NCBI GenBank assembly: GCA_963920665.1
Contig: OY987265.1
Span: 16,497,001 to 16,561,000 of the forward strand
Direction: 5' to 3'
DNA length: 64,000 nucleotides
Source: Straminergon stramineum
Lineage: Eukaryota; Streptophyta; Bryopsida; Hypnales; Calliergonaceae
Positions 12,822 to 24,800 of the stretch are shown in pieces (within the stretch, counting starts at the first letter, position 1; each line of letters opens with the position of its first letter). The position numbers were made by a program, and so were the translations under genes. The notes under the pieces are model-generated. The model searched no databases, was not told the DNA's origin, and worked only from the letters and a program-made list of their open reading frames with translations.

Positions 12822-13080
12822 TGCGTTCAACTGTTCACAAATAATTTCAAATGTCTTCCTCCTCCTTCGTATTGAAGTTAAAAAGATCGTAGATATACCA
12901 AACAAAGTATCAGTAACAGCAGTTAGCGCTAATCCACTGCTTGAACTGATTTTGACATCACCTCAGCAGCAAACTAGGGCCATCTGCCACCCAAGTAGAC
13001 TCACAAGGAGCTCAAAATGAATTGAAGTCCAAGAGATAGAGGCCAGGTGACAAATGTGGGGAATGTTGGGTCTTCCTTTT

Positions 13081-13089
13081 CTTTATATA
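13081..13089 (-). promoter_or_regulatory. TATA box (TATATAAAG) for the minus-strand hAT gene
   Basis: Read on the minus strand, the sequence is TATATAAAG, about 260 bp upstream of ATG 12821. The GGGCGCGGAC-type array begins right behind it at 13,095. This repeats the array-then-TATA layout of the other hAT gene and of the divergent pair at 41.6-42.3 kb. Confidence 0.55.
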
Positions 13090-13345
13090 CTTAGGGAATG
13101 CAGGGGCGTGGACTTCACCGATGTGCATGGCAGCAAAGCGCGGACTTCTTCATTCCCAAAGTGTAGGGCGCGGACGCACACTCTGAGAATTTTTGGAGGA
13201 CATTCACAACGTACACTTGAATCCCTGGCATCAGGGCGCGAACAGGAAGGTAGGGTGCGGACTCCAGGGCGGGGACGTCATCATAGGGTGTGGACTTCAG
13301 GGCGCGGACTCCATAACAGGGCCCAGACTCCAGGGCGAAACTCCA
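13090..13345. repeat. GGGCGCGGACTTC-type array upstream of the hAT gene
   Basis: Degenerate copies of GGGCGCGGACT(T/C)CA and variants (GGGTGCGGAC, GGGCGGGGAC, GGGCCCAGAC) at uneven spacing. The array merges into the 0.6-kb duplicated block that starts near 13,331. Confidence 0.75.
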
Positions 13346-13955
13346 ATATAGAAATGTGGGTGCACACATGGGGATGCACTGGGCATGGGATCCCTTCTTC
13401 TTCCTATTTAATGGTCTTGGAAGATGGTGTCCCCCCTTTTCATGGAAAGAGGGAAACATTAAATGCTGTCACACCTTGCTTTAGAGTCCTCATATTCGTG
13501 GAGAGACAAGAACACTTTCTCTCAAAAATGTTTTCGTTGAATGGGTTGTGTCAGGGCGCGGATTCTACGGCGGACAATTCACAGAGGCGGAAGAACTTGA
13601 GAGAGCGCAGCTGAATCACAAACTCCATAGTGTGGACTTGAAGTCAGGGCACGGACTCCAAGGCACGGACTTGAAGTTAGGGCACGGACTCCAGGGTGTA
13701 GACTTGAAGTTAGGTCGCAAACTCCAAGGCGTGGACATGCTCGTCCAGCACAGGAGGCAGGACTTTGAAATGTGCTTGGGCTTGACATCCTTCAATCCTT
13801 CCTTTTTTTGGAGCGGGGGAACCATTAATTATAGCCTGAACAACTTGTTTTGGATTCCGACAAGACAATGAAAGCAAGATGCCAAATAAAGAGCTCCACT
13901 GACTAAGATTTGGAAGAAACTTCATGGAAGAGCATGTCCCCTTCATTGTGGTGAA
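13331..13955. repeat. Direct duplication, copy 1 (~0.62 kb)
   Basis: Nearly identical in sequence and order to 16,618-17,265, with an offset of about 3,287 bp. It includes a TATTTAAT box-like string and an inner GGGC(G/A)CGGACT(C/T) array. Open stretches on both strands look like shadows of the repeats and resemble no known protein. The blocks could be seen as long terminal repeats, but no primer-binding site, polypurine tract or TG...CA ends were seen. Confidence 0.85.
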
Positions 13956-13959
13956 AGAT

Positions 13960-15120
13960 GTTAGCAAAGCTCTCCCATCCCAACTCTATGCCATTCATTT
14001 GCATTTGGATCATTCTCTCCTATTTTTTTGGCTTCATTCCTAAAACTCTCACATTCCAACTTATACTAATTTTTTTTCTTTTGGTTGAATCATTCTTTCT
14101 TCTATTTTGTTCCTAAAACTCTCCCATCCCAACTCAAAGCCAAATGTTCATTTTTTGGTCCATCATTCCTTTCCCTATTTCTTTGGATCATTCCTAAAAC
14201 TCTCCCGTCCCAATTCATAGTTTGTTTTTTATTTGTTGAATCATCTCCTTCTCTATTTTGTTTTGCTTCATTATTTAGCAAGACTCTTTTCTAGTTTTCT
14301 TCCAACTCCATGACGATCTTTATTTGTTGAATCATTCCCTTTCCTATTTCATTTTTGCTTATTTCCTAAAGTTCTCCCACCCCAATTCAAAGCCATTAAT
14401 TTTTTGTTCCATCATTATCTTTCCTTTTTTTTGTGTTTGCTTCATTCCTAAAACTCTTCCATCCCACCTCAATGCCATTCTTTTTTTTTTGGCTTCATGA
14501 ACTCCTTAAACACTTCCATTTCAACTAAATGCCATTTGTTTAGGGTTCCACCATTCCCTTTCCTATTTATTTTGGCTTTGGATTCCTAAACACTTCCATG
14601 CCATTTTTGGGGGGTGGATTAATTCCCTTTCCTAGTTTATTTGCTTGATTAGGAAAGTTGTTCCATCCCAAGTAATACAAAAACTAAATGGCATTATTAT
14701 TCCCTTCCTAGTTTTTTGGGGCTTGATTAGCAAAATTACTCCATTCCAACCCAAGCCCCAAGGCCATTGAAATGATTTAATTTTTGTATTCCCTAAACCC
14801 TTTCTAATTTTTTTTGGTTTCATTTGCAAGATTATTCTATCCCAACTCAATGCCATTTATTTTTTGGTATATCATTTACTTCCTAATTTTTTGTGGGCTT
14901 CATTTGCAACATTATCCCATGCCATCCCAATGCCCTTTATTTTTTGTATATCATTCCCTCCCTAGTTTTTTTTGGCTTGATTAGCAAAATTGTTCCATCC
15001 CACCTCAATACACTTTATTTTTCATATATCATTCACTCCCTATTTTTTTGGGCTTGATTAGCAAAACTCTTACATTCCAACTCAAGGCCATTTAGTTTTG
15101 TGGTATCCCAACTCAATGAT
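13960..15120. repeat. Degenerate ~78-bp AT-rich tandem repeat
   Basis: About fifteen diverged units built on TTCCTAAAACTCTCCCATCCC, AACTCAATGCCATTTATTT and CATTCCCTTTCCTATTTTTT. The landmark CCATCCCAACTC recurs mostly every 70-97 bp (about 13972, 14119, 14375, 14457, 14661, 14834, 14992). The family returns at 17,500-18,900, and in the opposite orientation at 44,120-44,980. Confidence 0.8.
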
Positions 15121-15450
15121 AAATTATTTTTACGGTATCAAATTGAAGTCTTTCCATTCTCTTTGCATGTCATATACACAAAATAGGTAAGAAAAAAAAT
15201 TGAGGTTAAAGGCTATCATATGCATTAAAAAATCAACATTGGCAATTGACACCTTGCATTAAATCTTTAGGGTCACTCCATCCCAACTCCATTCCAACTC
15301 AATGATAAATTTTTTTACAATACATTTCCATTCTCTTCACATGTCATAAAAAAATAGATAATAAAAAAAATATGAAGTTAAAGGCCATCACATGCATTAG
15401 AAAATCAAGAATGACAATGGATACTTTGCATTAAACCTTGAGTAGAAAAA
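15105..15450. repeat. Direct repeat pair, ~185 bp period, within the satellite-like region
   Basis: CAACTCAATGATAAATT, followed by CATTCTCTT(T/C)(G/A)CATGTCAT, a GTTAAAGGC(T/C)ATCA block and a TTGCATTAAA block, occurs at about 15,110 and again at about 15,298. A third partial copy lies near 17,880-17,960. Confidence 0.65.
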
Positions 15451-16480
15451 GTTAACCCATTTGTTTATGGTACATGGGCCAAAAGACTCTTTAATAAAAA
15501 GAAAAATAGTCAAAAAAAAATTCCTATCCATTTAGGTCCCAATTTTGTATAAAATAGAATTGTAGGGCCTTACATCAGATCCTACCCTTGGATTCCCTGC
15601 TTGCCTTGAATTCTCTTCCTTGGATTTCTTTCTCCCCGTTTTTCTTTGCTAGAATTATATTTTAGCAAAAAAATAAATTCAAGTATTTGTGTTTGGGATT
15701 TAGGCCCTTAGGCTCAAACATTCTAACTTATAACTAAAGTTTTGAATCATACCAAAATTAAATTTACAAAAGTTTGGGTGACCCCATCCCTCGTTAGGGG
15801 CATTGAATTTCAAAGCACTTACATTTGAAGTCAATGCCATTTTGGGGGGTTGGATAACTTGGAAGGGAACCATTTCTAAAAAAATAGCTAGAAGGGATGG
15901 TTTTTGAATGGAAGCTCAGATCTTCCATTCTTTGGGATTCACGTGAAGGGACTAATATTTGAAAATGCTTGGTATAAGGGTTTTTGGAATAATTGATAGA
16001 ATGAATTTTATTAATGAACCCATAGGTTTTATTTCTTCAAATCCATTATTCATAATAAAGAATTCAATTTGAGGCATATTAACTAAAAGAAATTTATTTC
16101 GGAAACGAGAAATTACAAGTTACATTTTCTTCCAAATGTAAAGGGATTGTTTGTTTTTGTTCATATCTCTTCATTGTCTAGCCTTTGTGGCTTGGCTTGT
16201 TGTGTATTTGCTTAATTGAACGTACAAGTTAAATTCAATTAGAATGATTGTCAATGCCAATCCATGATTATGAATCATTCGTACAAGAAATTGATTTTCA
16301 CATGAACTTATAAGTTATATTGATTTCAATGCATGAGAAGGGTTCTTTTCTAAAGGTAATTGCTACATGTATTTGTTATTTAATTCAACCCTAAGCCATT
16401 AATTCAAACCCTAAACCCTAAACCCTAAACCCTGCACTTTTGAAACCCTTGGCCACAATAATTCAAGAAGTTGGAGGGTG
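15450..16480. other. Non-coding AT-rich stretch
   Basis: No open frame or repeat of note apart from the telomere-like repeat at 16,406-16,433. It lies between the satellite-like block and the second copy of the 0.6-kb duplication. Confidence 0.4.
16406..16433. repeat. Short interstitial telomere-like repeat (AAACCCT)x4
   Basis: Four perfect head-to-tail copies of AAACCCT, the Arabidopsis-type telomere heptamer read on the C-rich strand. Four units are too few to be a telomere end. A shorter AAACCCTAAACCC string occurs at 7555-7569. Confidence 0.85.
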
Positions 16481-16489
16481 GAACTTCAC

Positions 16490-17265
16490 TACGTTGGCGC
16501 TACTCAGGGCATGGGCATAATCATAGGGCGTGGACTCCACGGCGAGGACTCCAAGTGAGGGCGGGGACTTGAAGTTAGGGCGCGGACTCCAGGGCGCGGA
16601 CTTCAGGGCACGGACTCCAGGGCGAAACTCCACTATAGAAATGTAGGTGCACACATGGGGATGCACTGGGCATGGGATCCCTTCTTCTTCCTATTTAATG
16701 GTCTTGGAAGATGGTGTCCCCCCTTTTCATGGAAAGAGGGAAACATTAAATGCTGTCACACCTTGCTTTAGAGTCCTCATATTCGTGGAGAGACAAGAAC
16801 ACTTTCTCTCAAAAATGTTTTCGTTGAATGGGTTGTGTCAGGGCGCGGACGCAAGGCGCGGATTCTACGGCGGACAATTCACAGAGGCGGAAGAACTTGA
16901 GAGAGCGCAGCTGAATCACAAACTCCATAGTGTGGACTTGAAGTCAGGGCACGGACTCCAAGGCACGGACTTGAAGTTAGGGCGCGGACTCTAGGGCGTA
17001 GACTTGAAGTTAGGTCGCAAACTCCAAGGCGTGGACGTGCTCATCCAGCACAGGAGGCAGGACTTTGAAATGCGCTTGGGCTTGACATCCTTCAATCCTT
17101 CCTTTTTTTGGAGCAGGGGAACCATTAATTATAGCCTGAACAACTTGTTTTGGATTCCGACAAGACAATGAAAGCAAGATGCCAAATAAAGAGCTCCACT
17201 GACTAAGATTTGGAAGAAACTTCATGGAAGAGCATGTCAGCATGTCCCCTTCGTTGTGGTGGAAA
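16490..17265. repeat. GGGCGCGGACTCC array plus direct duplication, copy 2
   Basis: The array (16,500-16,620) leads into a near-identical copy of 13,331-13,955. Relative to copy 1 there is a 13-bp insertion in the GGGCGCGGAC tract near 16,850 and a 10-bp tandem duplication (AGCATGTCAG) near 17,231. A handful of substitutions elsewhere suggest a fairly recent duplication. Confidence 0.85.
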
Positions 17266-17499
17266 ATTTTTTTCCTTACTTCTTGTAACACTTCAAACTA
17301 CTTTGAACCAACAAATAGTTTAGGGTGTAAAAAAAAGACTCTAAATTCTAAAGTGTTTAGGACACTTTGAGGAAATATTTAGGAAATGTTTTGGAAATGT
17401 AGTGTACTAGATAAAAGGGTAAAATCACATTTTGTTTAAAATGAAAGAAATAGTAGGGAGTTAAAAATAATTCTAGGCCTTCAATACGTCACTTGAATT

Positions 17500-19060
17500 T
17501 TTAATTCTATCATTCCCTTTCCTATCTTGGGGGGCTTCATTCCTAAAACTCTTCCATCCCACCTCAATGCCATTAATTTTTTTGTAAATCATTCAATTTT
17601 CTTTTTGGCTTTATGAACTCTTAAAAACTTCCATTTCAACTACTTGCCCTCTGTTTTTTGTTCCACCATTTTTTTCTTCATTAATTCCTAAAACCCTTTA
17701 ATTTGAACTCCATGCCAATATTTATTCATCCAACTCATTTCCTTTCCTATTTTTTTTGCTTTCCATTTTTTTTCCTTCATTTATTCCTAAAACTCTTTTA
17801 TTCCAACTTTAAGCAAGATTTTTTTTGTTCCATCATTCCCTTTCCTATTTTTTTTACTCATTAGCAAAATTCTTCCATCCCAACTCAATAATAAAAGTTT
17901 TTTATGGTACCAAATTGGAGTCTTTCCATTCACTTCCCATTTCTCATATGAAAAAATAGGTAATAAAAAATAAGATTTGTTTGATATCTCTTTCACATTT
18001 GTTTGCTTTTATTAACATTTAAAATGCACTTACATTCCAATGGATTGACATTTCTTTCCCTTCCCTAGTTTTCGTCATTGATTGGAAATGAATCCTACTC
18101 CAATTCAATGACATTTAATTTCATTCCCTAAATGTTTTTATCATTAAATCCTATTCCAATTCAATGACATTACATTTCTTCACCTAATTTTTTTTTATCA
18201 TTGAATATTTGAATCCTATTTCAACTCAATGACATTTCATTTCCTTACCTAAATTTTATCCCCATTGAATCCTAATCCAATTCAATGACATTTCATTTTT
18301 TTCACTAACGTTTTTATTTATTAAATCCTATTCTAACTCAAAGACATTTTACCTCCTTCCCTAATTTAAAGTTTTCAATTTTCTTTTATGGTCATTTTTT
18401 GGTAACCATTTTATTGGGTATGTACGGATGTACCTATTTCCATCCCAATTTAATGATTCCCATTTACCTTTCCCAATTTTTGGTGCTTCGGATAACAATA
18501 CACTTCCATGCCATTTTTTGGGTAGGATTCATTCCCTTTCTTACTTTTTTTGCTTGATTAGCAAAATTGTTTCATCCCAAGTTATACAAGAACTAAATGG
18601 CATTATTATTCTCTTCCTAAATTTTTTCCAACTCAATGCCATTTTTTTTCATTGATCATTCCCTTCCTAATTTTTTTGTGCTTGATTAGCAAATTGCTCC
18701 ATGTCAACCCAAGTGCATTTAATTTTTGTATTCCCTAAACCCATTCTAATTTTTTGGGGCTTGATTTGCAAGATCATTCTATCCCAACTCAATGCCATTT
18801 ATTTTTTGGTATATCATTCTTTCCCTATTTTTTGCTTTTCTCCATCATTCCTTTGCCTATTTCAGTATTTTGTAATTAAATATGTACCTATTACCATCCC
18901 ATTTTTTTTTGGGTTCCATTATTCCTTATTTTCTTTGCATTAACGACATTTCAAAAGCGTTTTTTTCCTATTAAATGACATTTGTGGTCCTTCCCTAATT
19001 TTATTCATTGATTGGAAATTGGGAATGAATTTTACTCCATTTCAATGACATTTCATTTCA
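17500..19060. repeat. Degenerate ~65-80-bp tandem repeats, two subfamilies
   Basis: At 17,500-17,900 and 18,430-18,860 the units match the CCATCCCAACTCAATGCCATT family of 13,960-15,120. Between them (about 18,030-18,380) and near 19,020-19,060 is a sister form, built on AATCCTATTCCAATTCAATG followed by ACATTTCATTTCCTTCCCTA, repeating roughly every 65 bp. Confidence 0.75.
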
Positions 19061-19286
19061 TGGTTTAAATAGTTTTAATATGTATGAAGTCGACAAGTCG
19101 TTTCAAATGAGTATGTGCAAAAAATAAACGAAGTCAATTTGGGCAAAACCATTCAAAACAAAATCATATACATTTCATATGCATAGTATAATATAAAGTA
19201 GGAAAGTATATAAGCCTATATAATGCTAGGAAAGTAAGTCTTCTAAGAAAACCTAAGCTCACTAGCTAAAACACTCTAAACTATAC

Positions 19287-21050
19287 CTAGTCAATGTTCA
19301 TTGGACTACTTGCACTACCACTTGGTCCAGCCTCATTGTCATGTGTCCCGGCGTGGACTGGAAGGTCTTCATCTGAGCCCAAACGAAGTCTACGAACTAC
19401 GGATCGAGTTCTCCTTGCTGGTCCGTCTTCCTCTAATATAGCCCTCAATATTTGTGATTGTTTGAGGCTTTGAAGACATTGGAGAGTTCCCGGGCTATGC
19501 TGTTCCAACAAATAGTCCATTCCTTCATTTTGAAAGGTTTCTCGCCACTCTGACTCCGATAGTTGTGCAAGTTCAATAGGGTCTGGCATGCCAATGTCTT
19601 CCCCCATACGCATCCCATTGTCGTCAGTAATGCGAACTCCATCAACGCCCCATAACCATCCACGAGGATGAGGTCCAAATTGGAAGTATTGTCCAGCTTC
19701 GTTCCAATGCCCATTGAAGCACTGGAGGAAGAAATTCCGTCTTCCTTGGCTGAAGTTGTCCTTTAGTGGAACCAAGTGGTGGCACACCTCCACAATTTGA
19801 GCCGGATCTCTTTCCCAACCCCATTCGGTACAAAGGTTTTGTTTATTCAAGGAATGGATGTTCAATTTCCAGCTCCATACCAAGTCTGTTCCCCACTTTT
19901 GAGAATGATCAGGGGCATTTTCAGCATTGAATTCCCAATGCGGTGGCATGTAGGGAACTAATCCAAACAACTCATACAAGCGCTCATGGAAAGGAGCCTT
20001 GCACAATGAACAGCGTCAGCGAATAATCATCAAGCTAATTAGGCAGAATGGGTGGTACAAATGTTCGCACGTGCCTAGGTGCATTCCACCTTCCAGGCCA
20101 AATGGATTAAGTCAAATGGGACATGTAGTTCCATCATGCACGAAAGTTGAAGGATTTGGCCATAGTAGTAATGGATTGCCTTGATGGTCGACGGCAGAGC
20201 CAACTGCATTCTTGAAATTCCAAGCATGTTTGGACCAATCGATGGTTTTTGGTCCACCACCAATGTTGATGGTCGCCATTTCATCCATGTTGAAAAGATC
20301 ATCCACTAGGGCCCACGATGTCAAACCAAAAACCCTCTCTTGATTGTGTGCGCCGTAATTGTTGTCAATTTTTTTGAATTCTTCCACCATTTGCCTAGTT
20401 CTGTCAACACTAAAGATGCATGCCATCTTCCATTGGTAATACTACTCCATCAATGCATGCAATTGATTTTTTAATCTCAAATTGTTTGCAAGCGCGTCCG
20501 TTAGTTGGGTGCTTTGGTCAACTGGTATTGCTGCAACTACATTCGTGGGTAATTCTCCGAAGGACAATGAATCTTCTTGAGTACCCATTGTTGCACCAAC
20601 TTCTGCATGTTCCAATGGAATTTGGGAATTATTTGAAGGCCCTTGCGCTTCCCCTCGTGGATCCTGACCAACATTGGCCAATGTTGTTGCCTCAAGAGTG
20701 TGTCGAAGTACCTCCATCTCAAGTTGTTGTTGATTGATGATGTTGTCCTTCTCTTTGATTTCTTCCCTCAATTTGTTAACATCATCATACAAAGAATGCA
20801 ATTCCGCATTCTTGTCATTCACTTCGGTCAAGAAACTCTGAATTCGGTTTGCAACAGTTGTAACATTGACAATTCCTACTACTGGTTCGTCAGTAGGTGG
20901 CACTTGTTCCTCCACAACATTTTTTGGTAAAACCTCATTAGTTGCACACGCAGCCCTCCTCTTTTTAGCACGTTGTTGTTGTGTTCTATGGCCAACGACG
21001 CTAGAGTGTGAGCGGGGAGCAACGAGCGTTGAGCGTTGAGCGATGAGCAA
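19287..21050 (-). pseudogene. Element-associated coiled-coil/RING-like protein, three in-frame stops
   Basis: One minus-strand frame of 588 codons runs from ATG 21050 to 19287. It is broken by TAG 20444-20442, TGA 20114-20112 and a TGA near 20,027. The N-terminal third is basic, then has a coiled coil rich in charged heptads (LYDDVNKLREEIKEKDNI). A short Cys/His cluster straddles the third stop: CEHLYHPFC, then RCSLCKAPFHERLYELF. It resembles the second half of a RING finger (C-x-H-x4-C, then C-x2-C). The tail is acidic. The function is not known to me. Its neighbour upstream on the same strand is a transposase-like gene, so it may be a second gene of the same element (inference). Confidence 0.6.
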
Positions 21051-21310
21051 TTAGATTTGAGCGCTCACTATAAGGATTTCTATTAGAAATAGATATGTCA
21101 AAGTAATAAACAGTGCTATGAAATCCCCAAAAAATAATGTCAGGAAAGAAAAATTTCCAAAATTAAAAAAAAAATTACAAATTTTGTATTTAAAACAATC
21201 AATTCTGTAATAAAATGTTGTATGACAGAACATCCATTCATCCATGTATGAATGAACTTCATCCATATGCAAATGAACCTCATCCATTTCATCCATTCAT
21301 CATCCATCCA
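21051..21310. repeat. Short-repeat patch also found near 40,800-41,030
   Basis: GCTCAACGCTC/GCTCATTGCTC-type strings next to TTCATCCAT/CATCCATTCATC tracts. The same two ingredients are found at 40,810-41,030, beside the 3' end of another element ORF. A shared element end is possible. Confidence 0.45.
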
Positions 21311-21439
21311 AAAAAGGGTTCATGGCTACTTTAAAGTGCATGTCCTAAAAAATGGAATGTAATTTTTTAAAAACAAACTATATCCAAAACTAGAAATTTA
21401 CAAAATTCATTAAAATTTGCACTTTGCACCCAAGACTCT

Positions 21440-21720
21440 GTTAACTATTTTGAGGCTAGGTTAGTGCTCCTCGAAACCGAATAGCACCTTCAATGTTCAT
21501 TTGGAGAAATGTAATAATTAATTGTACATTGTAGATTGACTATGGATTAGGGCTTTGTTGAACCAAATAATACTTTTAAGGTTCATTTAAAGACATGTAA
21601 CAATCAATTCTACAATGTTATTTGGTTGTGATTAAGGGTTCCATGGAACCGAAGAACACCTTCAAGATCCATTTGCAAAATTGTAATATTTCATCCCACA
21701 TTGTTGATTGGCTAAATTCA
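21440..21720. repeat. ~87-bp tandem repeat, about three copies
   Basis: GGAACCGAA(T/G)A, followed by CACCTTCAA and CCATTTG, recurs near 21,473, 21,560 and 21,646. Each copy is followed by a TGTAATAATTAATT...ACATTGT...GATTG block. The stretch to 21,900 shows nothing else. Confidence 0.6.
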
Positions 21721-21899
21721 GCCTTTTCTTATATATTTTTCTTATGTTTAGAATTTTTACAAATCATTTGAATGGTCCTACGGATGCCATGATTCTGTGG
21801 ACAACCTTCAAGGCACATGGCAACTATTCCATAGGTTCATTATTTACCCACCTCTAAATATAAGTGGTTTCACTATCTACCTCAAGCAAATTATAAATT

Positions 21900-24800
21900 C
21901 TATAGACTGCTACTTGCAAGTAATAGCTTCACTTCATCAAAGCTCAGACTTGGGGCATGTATATACTTTTCGTCTTCTAAATTTGCCTTGCAAAGAAACC
22001 TAAAGACATAATACAAATGCTTGCAATTCACCCATGATTTCCGACTTCCAAGTGCAGTTGTACACATGGTGATGAAGTCTTCGCAAGTACAAGCAGGAAA
22101 GTCTGAAATAGTGATATGATAGACCTTATGGATGGGAAATATACCAGACTTTAGAGTTATCACTCTACCATAGCCAGGGTATGGAATCACCACTACGGAT
22201 TCAACAACGGCTTTCAAGTTCCTTGCTGTCTCCCATTTGTTGCGGTGGTCAACAGTGGGTGCGTTAGGATTACGCCGGATGGTCCTCCCCAATCGCTTCG
22301 TAGGATGCATACCACCATCCGATGGGTGTAGATCACTATCATATTGCTTCGGGTGAATTAAGGCCACACCTTTCACTGTACTCTCTTCATTAAAGAGGTG
22401 GAGTGGGAGACCATCCACCTCTTTAGTTTGCAACTGGAACCCTGCTTCCTCTAGAGAAAGTATCTCTGATTTAGTGAGATGTGTCCCAAATGCAATAGGC
22501 CAAATACTTGGAAGAGGAGACCAGTCGTGAACCCACTTCACCTTAGAGCCTCCTGCGCAGCGCAGGAGGTCGTCTGCGCAAAACCAAAAATCAAAGTTGA
22601 TGATGGCCTTCATTCCATACTCTATCATACGGCCATTGTAGGTAGGTGCTGCCGTTCCACTCTTTTTTACCTTGTTTATCTTAGCACCGCATTTCTTCTT
22701 CATCCCGACTTGAACTCCATGACAAGTCTTCCCTTCCTTCTTGCACCTAGCAATGTGCCATAGAGAAGGGTTACAATCTGTTTCAATTATTTTGGTAGCG
22801 TGAGGACATACTATGCTCGGTTCTCCTTCGTTTGTTGACTTTGGCATCGATGTGCCTGCTTCAATGCGTGCTCTAGTTGAACGAGTCTGAACTCTAGGCA
22901 CAGAAAAGTTCATAGTGTCGTGGCGATGAGAGTCTTCGTTTGATCCAGGTGGCAAATCCAATTTGCGCTTTGCGGAGCCAAATACTTCTTCACCTTCCAA
23001 GTGGGGAACCCTTGTCGTCAGTAGGTCAGCTCCCGGTAGTTTTGCAACGGCCTCCGCAAACTTTGCTGGATTTTTTGTGCGTCTTGCAGCTCGAAGGCGA
23101 AGTTCGTCTAAGTGGGGACCGGTGCCAGATGCATACCCTTGGAGGTATGCCCTATAATTAGTCGATTATTGAATAGCCCACATCATGTCATCCGTGGTAG
23201 CGACATACAAACAAGTTCCTCTCTTCCCAGACATTTGCAACCACTTATTGTGAACTGTCTCCGCCAAGTTGTATGACGACATTTCAGCTAGCTCCTCCAA
23301 GTTCAGTTTCGATGCAAATCAAAACAATTTCAAGTGATGAGCAGATGAGGTAAGGGTTCAGTGGTTTTGAAATTCTTCTGTCAAAATTTAAAAAAGAATT
23401 ATATTCAACTAAAATTAGAGCAACTTCTAAAGATGTGAAGGAAATTGAATGAATATAAACCACATTCATTTTGACATGGGTAGAATTTCTCCATAGACGT
23501 AAAAACTAAGCATTCAAAAATGGCAATTTGAAATCAAATAGGCATGTCACTTACCAATTCTAGGAATCCACCCCATTGTCGATAGCGAAAGTGCCAAAAA
23601 CCAAGCCAATCATCTAGTTGCCGGAGAGACTCCTCTGATGCAACCCTTGAAGACAACCACCAACCTTTGATTCCCAGGTATCTTTCTTCCGCTTCCGCCA
23701 TTGAATTTGCATCCTTGTATTGTTTACAAAGCCGCTTATGAGTATCTTGGAACTCTGGTCGAATGAGCTTCTCTGTGTGTCTGTTTAGCGACGTCGTCCA
23801 ATGAAGTAGACAAGAGCGTTCTCGATCTTGCATTGGCTCTTGCTTGTTACCACTTCCATAGACCACACGAACAGCATGCCAATTGGCCATGGCGTTGTCG
23901 GCCATGAAACCTTTGAAATTTGGAGAGGAAATTCCGTGGCGCACCATGACAATATTGAGGGATCTCCACATTTGTTCTTGTGACTGAGCATCCTCGCTCA
24001 TCATATCACAAATGCAAATAGTTTGAACTCGACAAAACTCGGGGTTGTAGACGTGGGCAGCCATCGATGTCCATCCCTTCACCCTCTTCACATGATCAAA
24101 CATGCACCAAGAGTTCTGCAAATCACCAGCAAGTTGCATTCGCTTCACCAAATCCACCCCACTTCCTGGACCTTCATCAGACATCTTGAAAAGGTAAACC
24201 TTATCCTTACCTTGACCTAGAAACACGCTATCTTGAATAAAGGAATATGTACTTCTCATTTTCAATGATATAATGTTATCAATGGGTCCCGCACTTGTAC
24301 TGTGCCGAAAACTAGAGATGGTATTTCGAATACTTGGTGAACTAAGTATTCGAAACTTCTCCATGACAGCTTCTAGAGCCTCCCCACGAAGGGGCTTCGA
24401 AGCGCTTTGGAGTCCATCCTCACAAAATAATTCAGATGCAAGGAACTCTTTCCCAACTGCAAGACCAATGGCCGAATTTGTGGCAAACAGAGTTTTAGAG
24501 ACCTGTTGACTAATTAGAGATGTTGTCTGCTCAACAGAGTCACGACAAATGCCCCTACCTACAGGATGTTGATGATGACCAATATGGATACAAGCTCTCG
24601 GAAAACCATTAGAGTTTAAGACCCTATACATGCGACAAGGGCACAAAGACTTGCAAGAAGGGGACGCTTTACAAATCCGACATACAAGATTGGACTTTGA
24701 AGGAGGGTGGTTCCCTATAGCAAATATAACAAGTGATGACCCCTCCCACTCTGTCTCATTTGGACTTCCACCTCACCGAACCCTAGGACAATCTAAATTC

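Noticed and set aside
16406..16433. Chromosome end
   Set aside because: Only four AAACCCT units, with ordinary sequence on both sides.
13331..17265. LTR retrotransposon with 0.62-kb LTRs
   Set aside because: No TG...CA ends, primer-binding site, polypurine tract or gag-pol remnant between the blocks.
22548..22572. Palindrome CCTCCTGCGC, A, GCGCAGGAGG
   Set aside because: It lies in the coding frame of the SWIM transposase (DDLLRCAGGS) and was not seen elsewhere, so it is probably chance.
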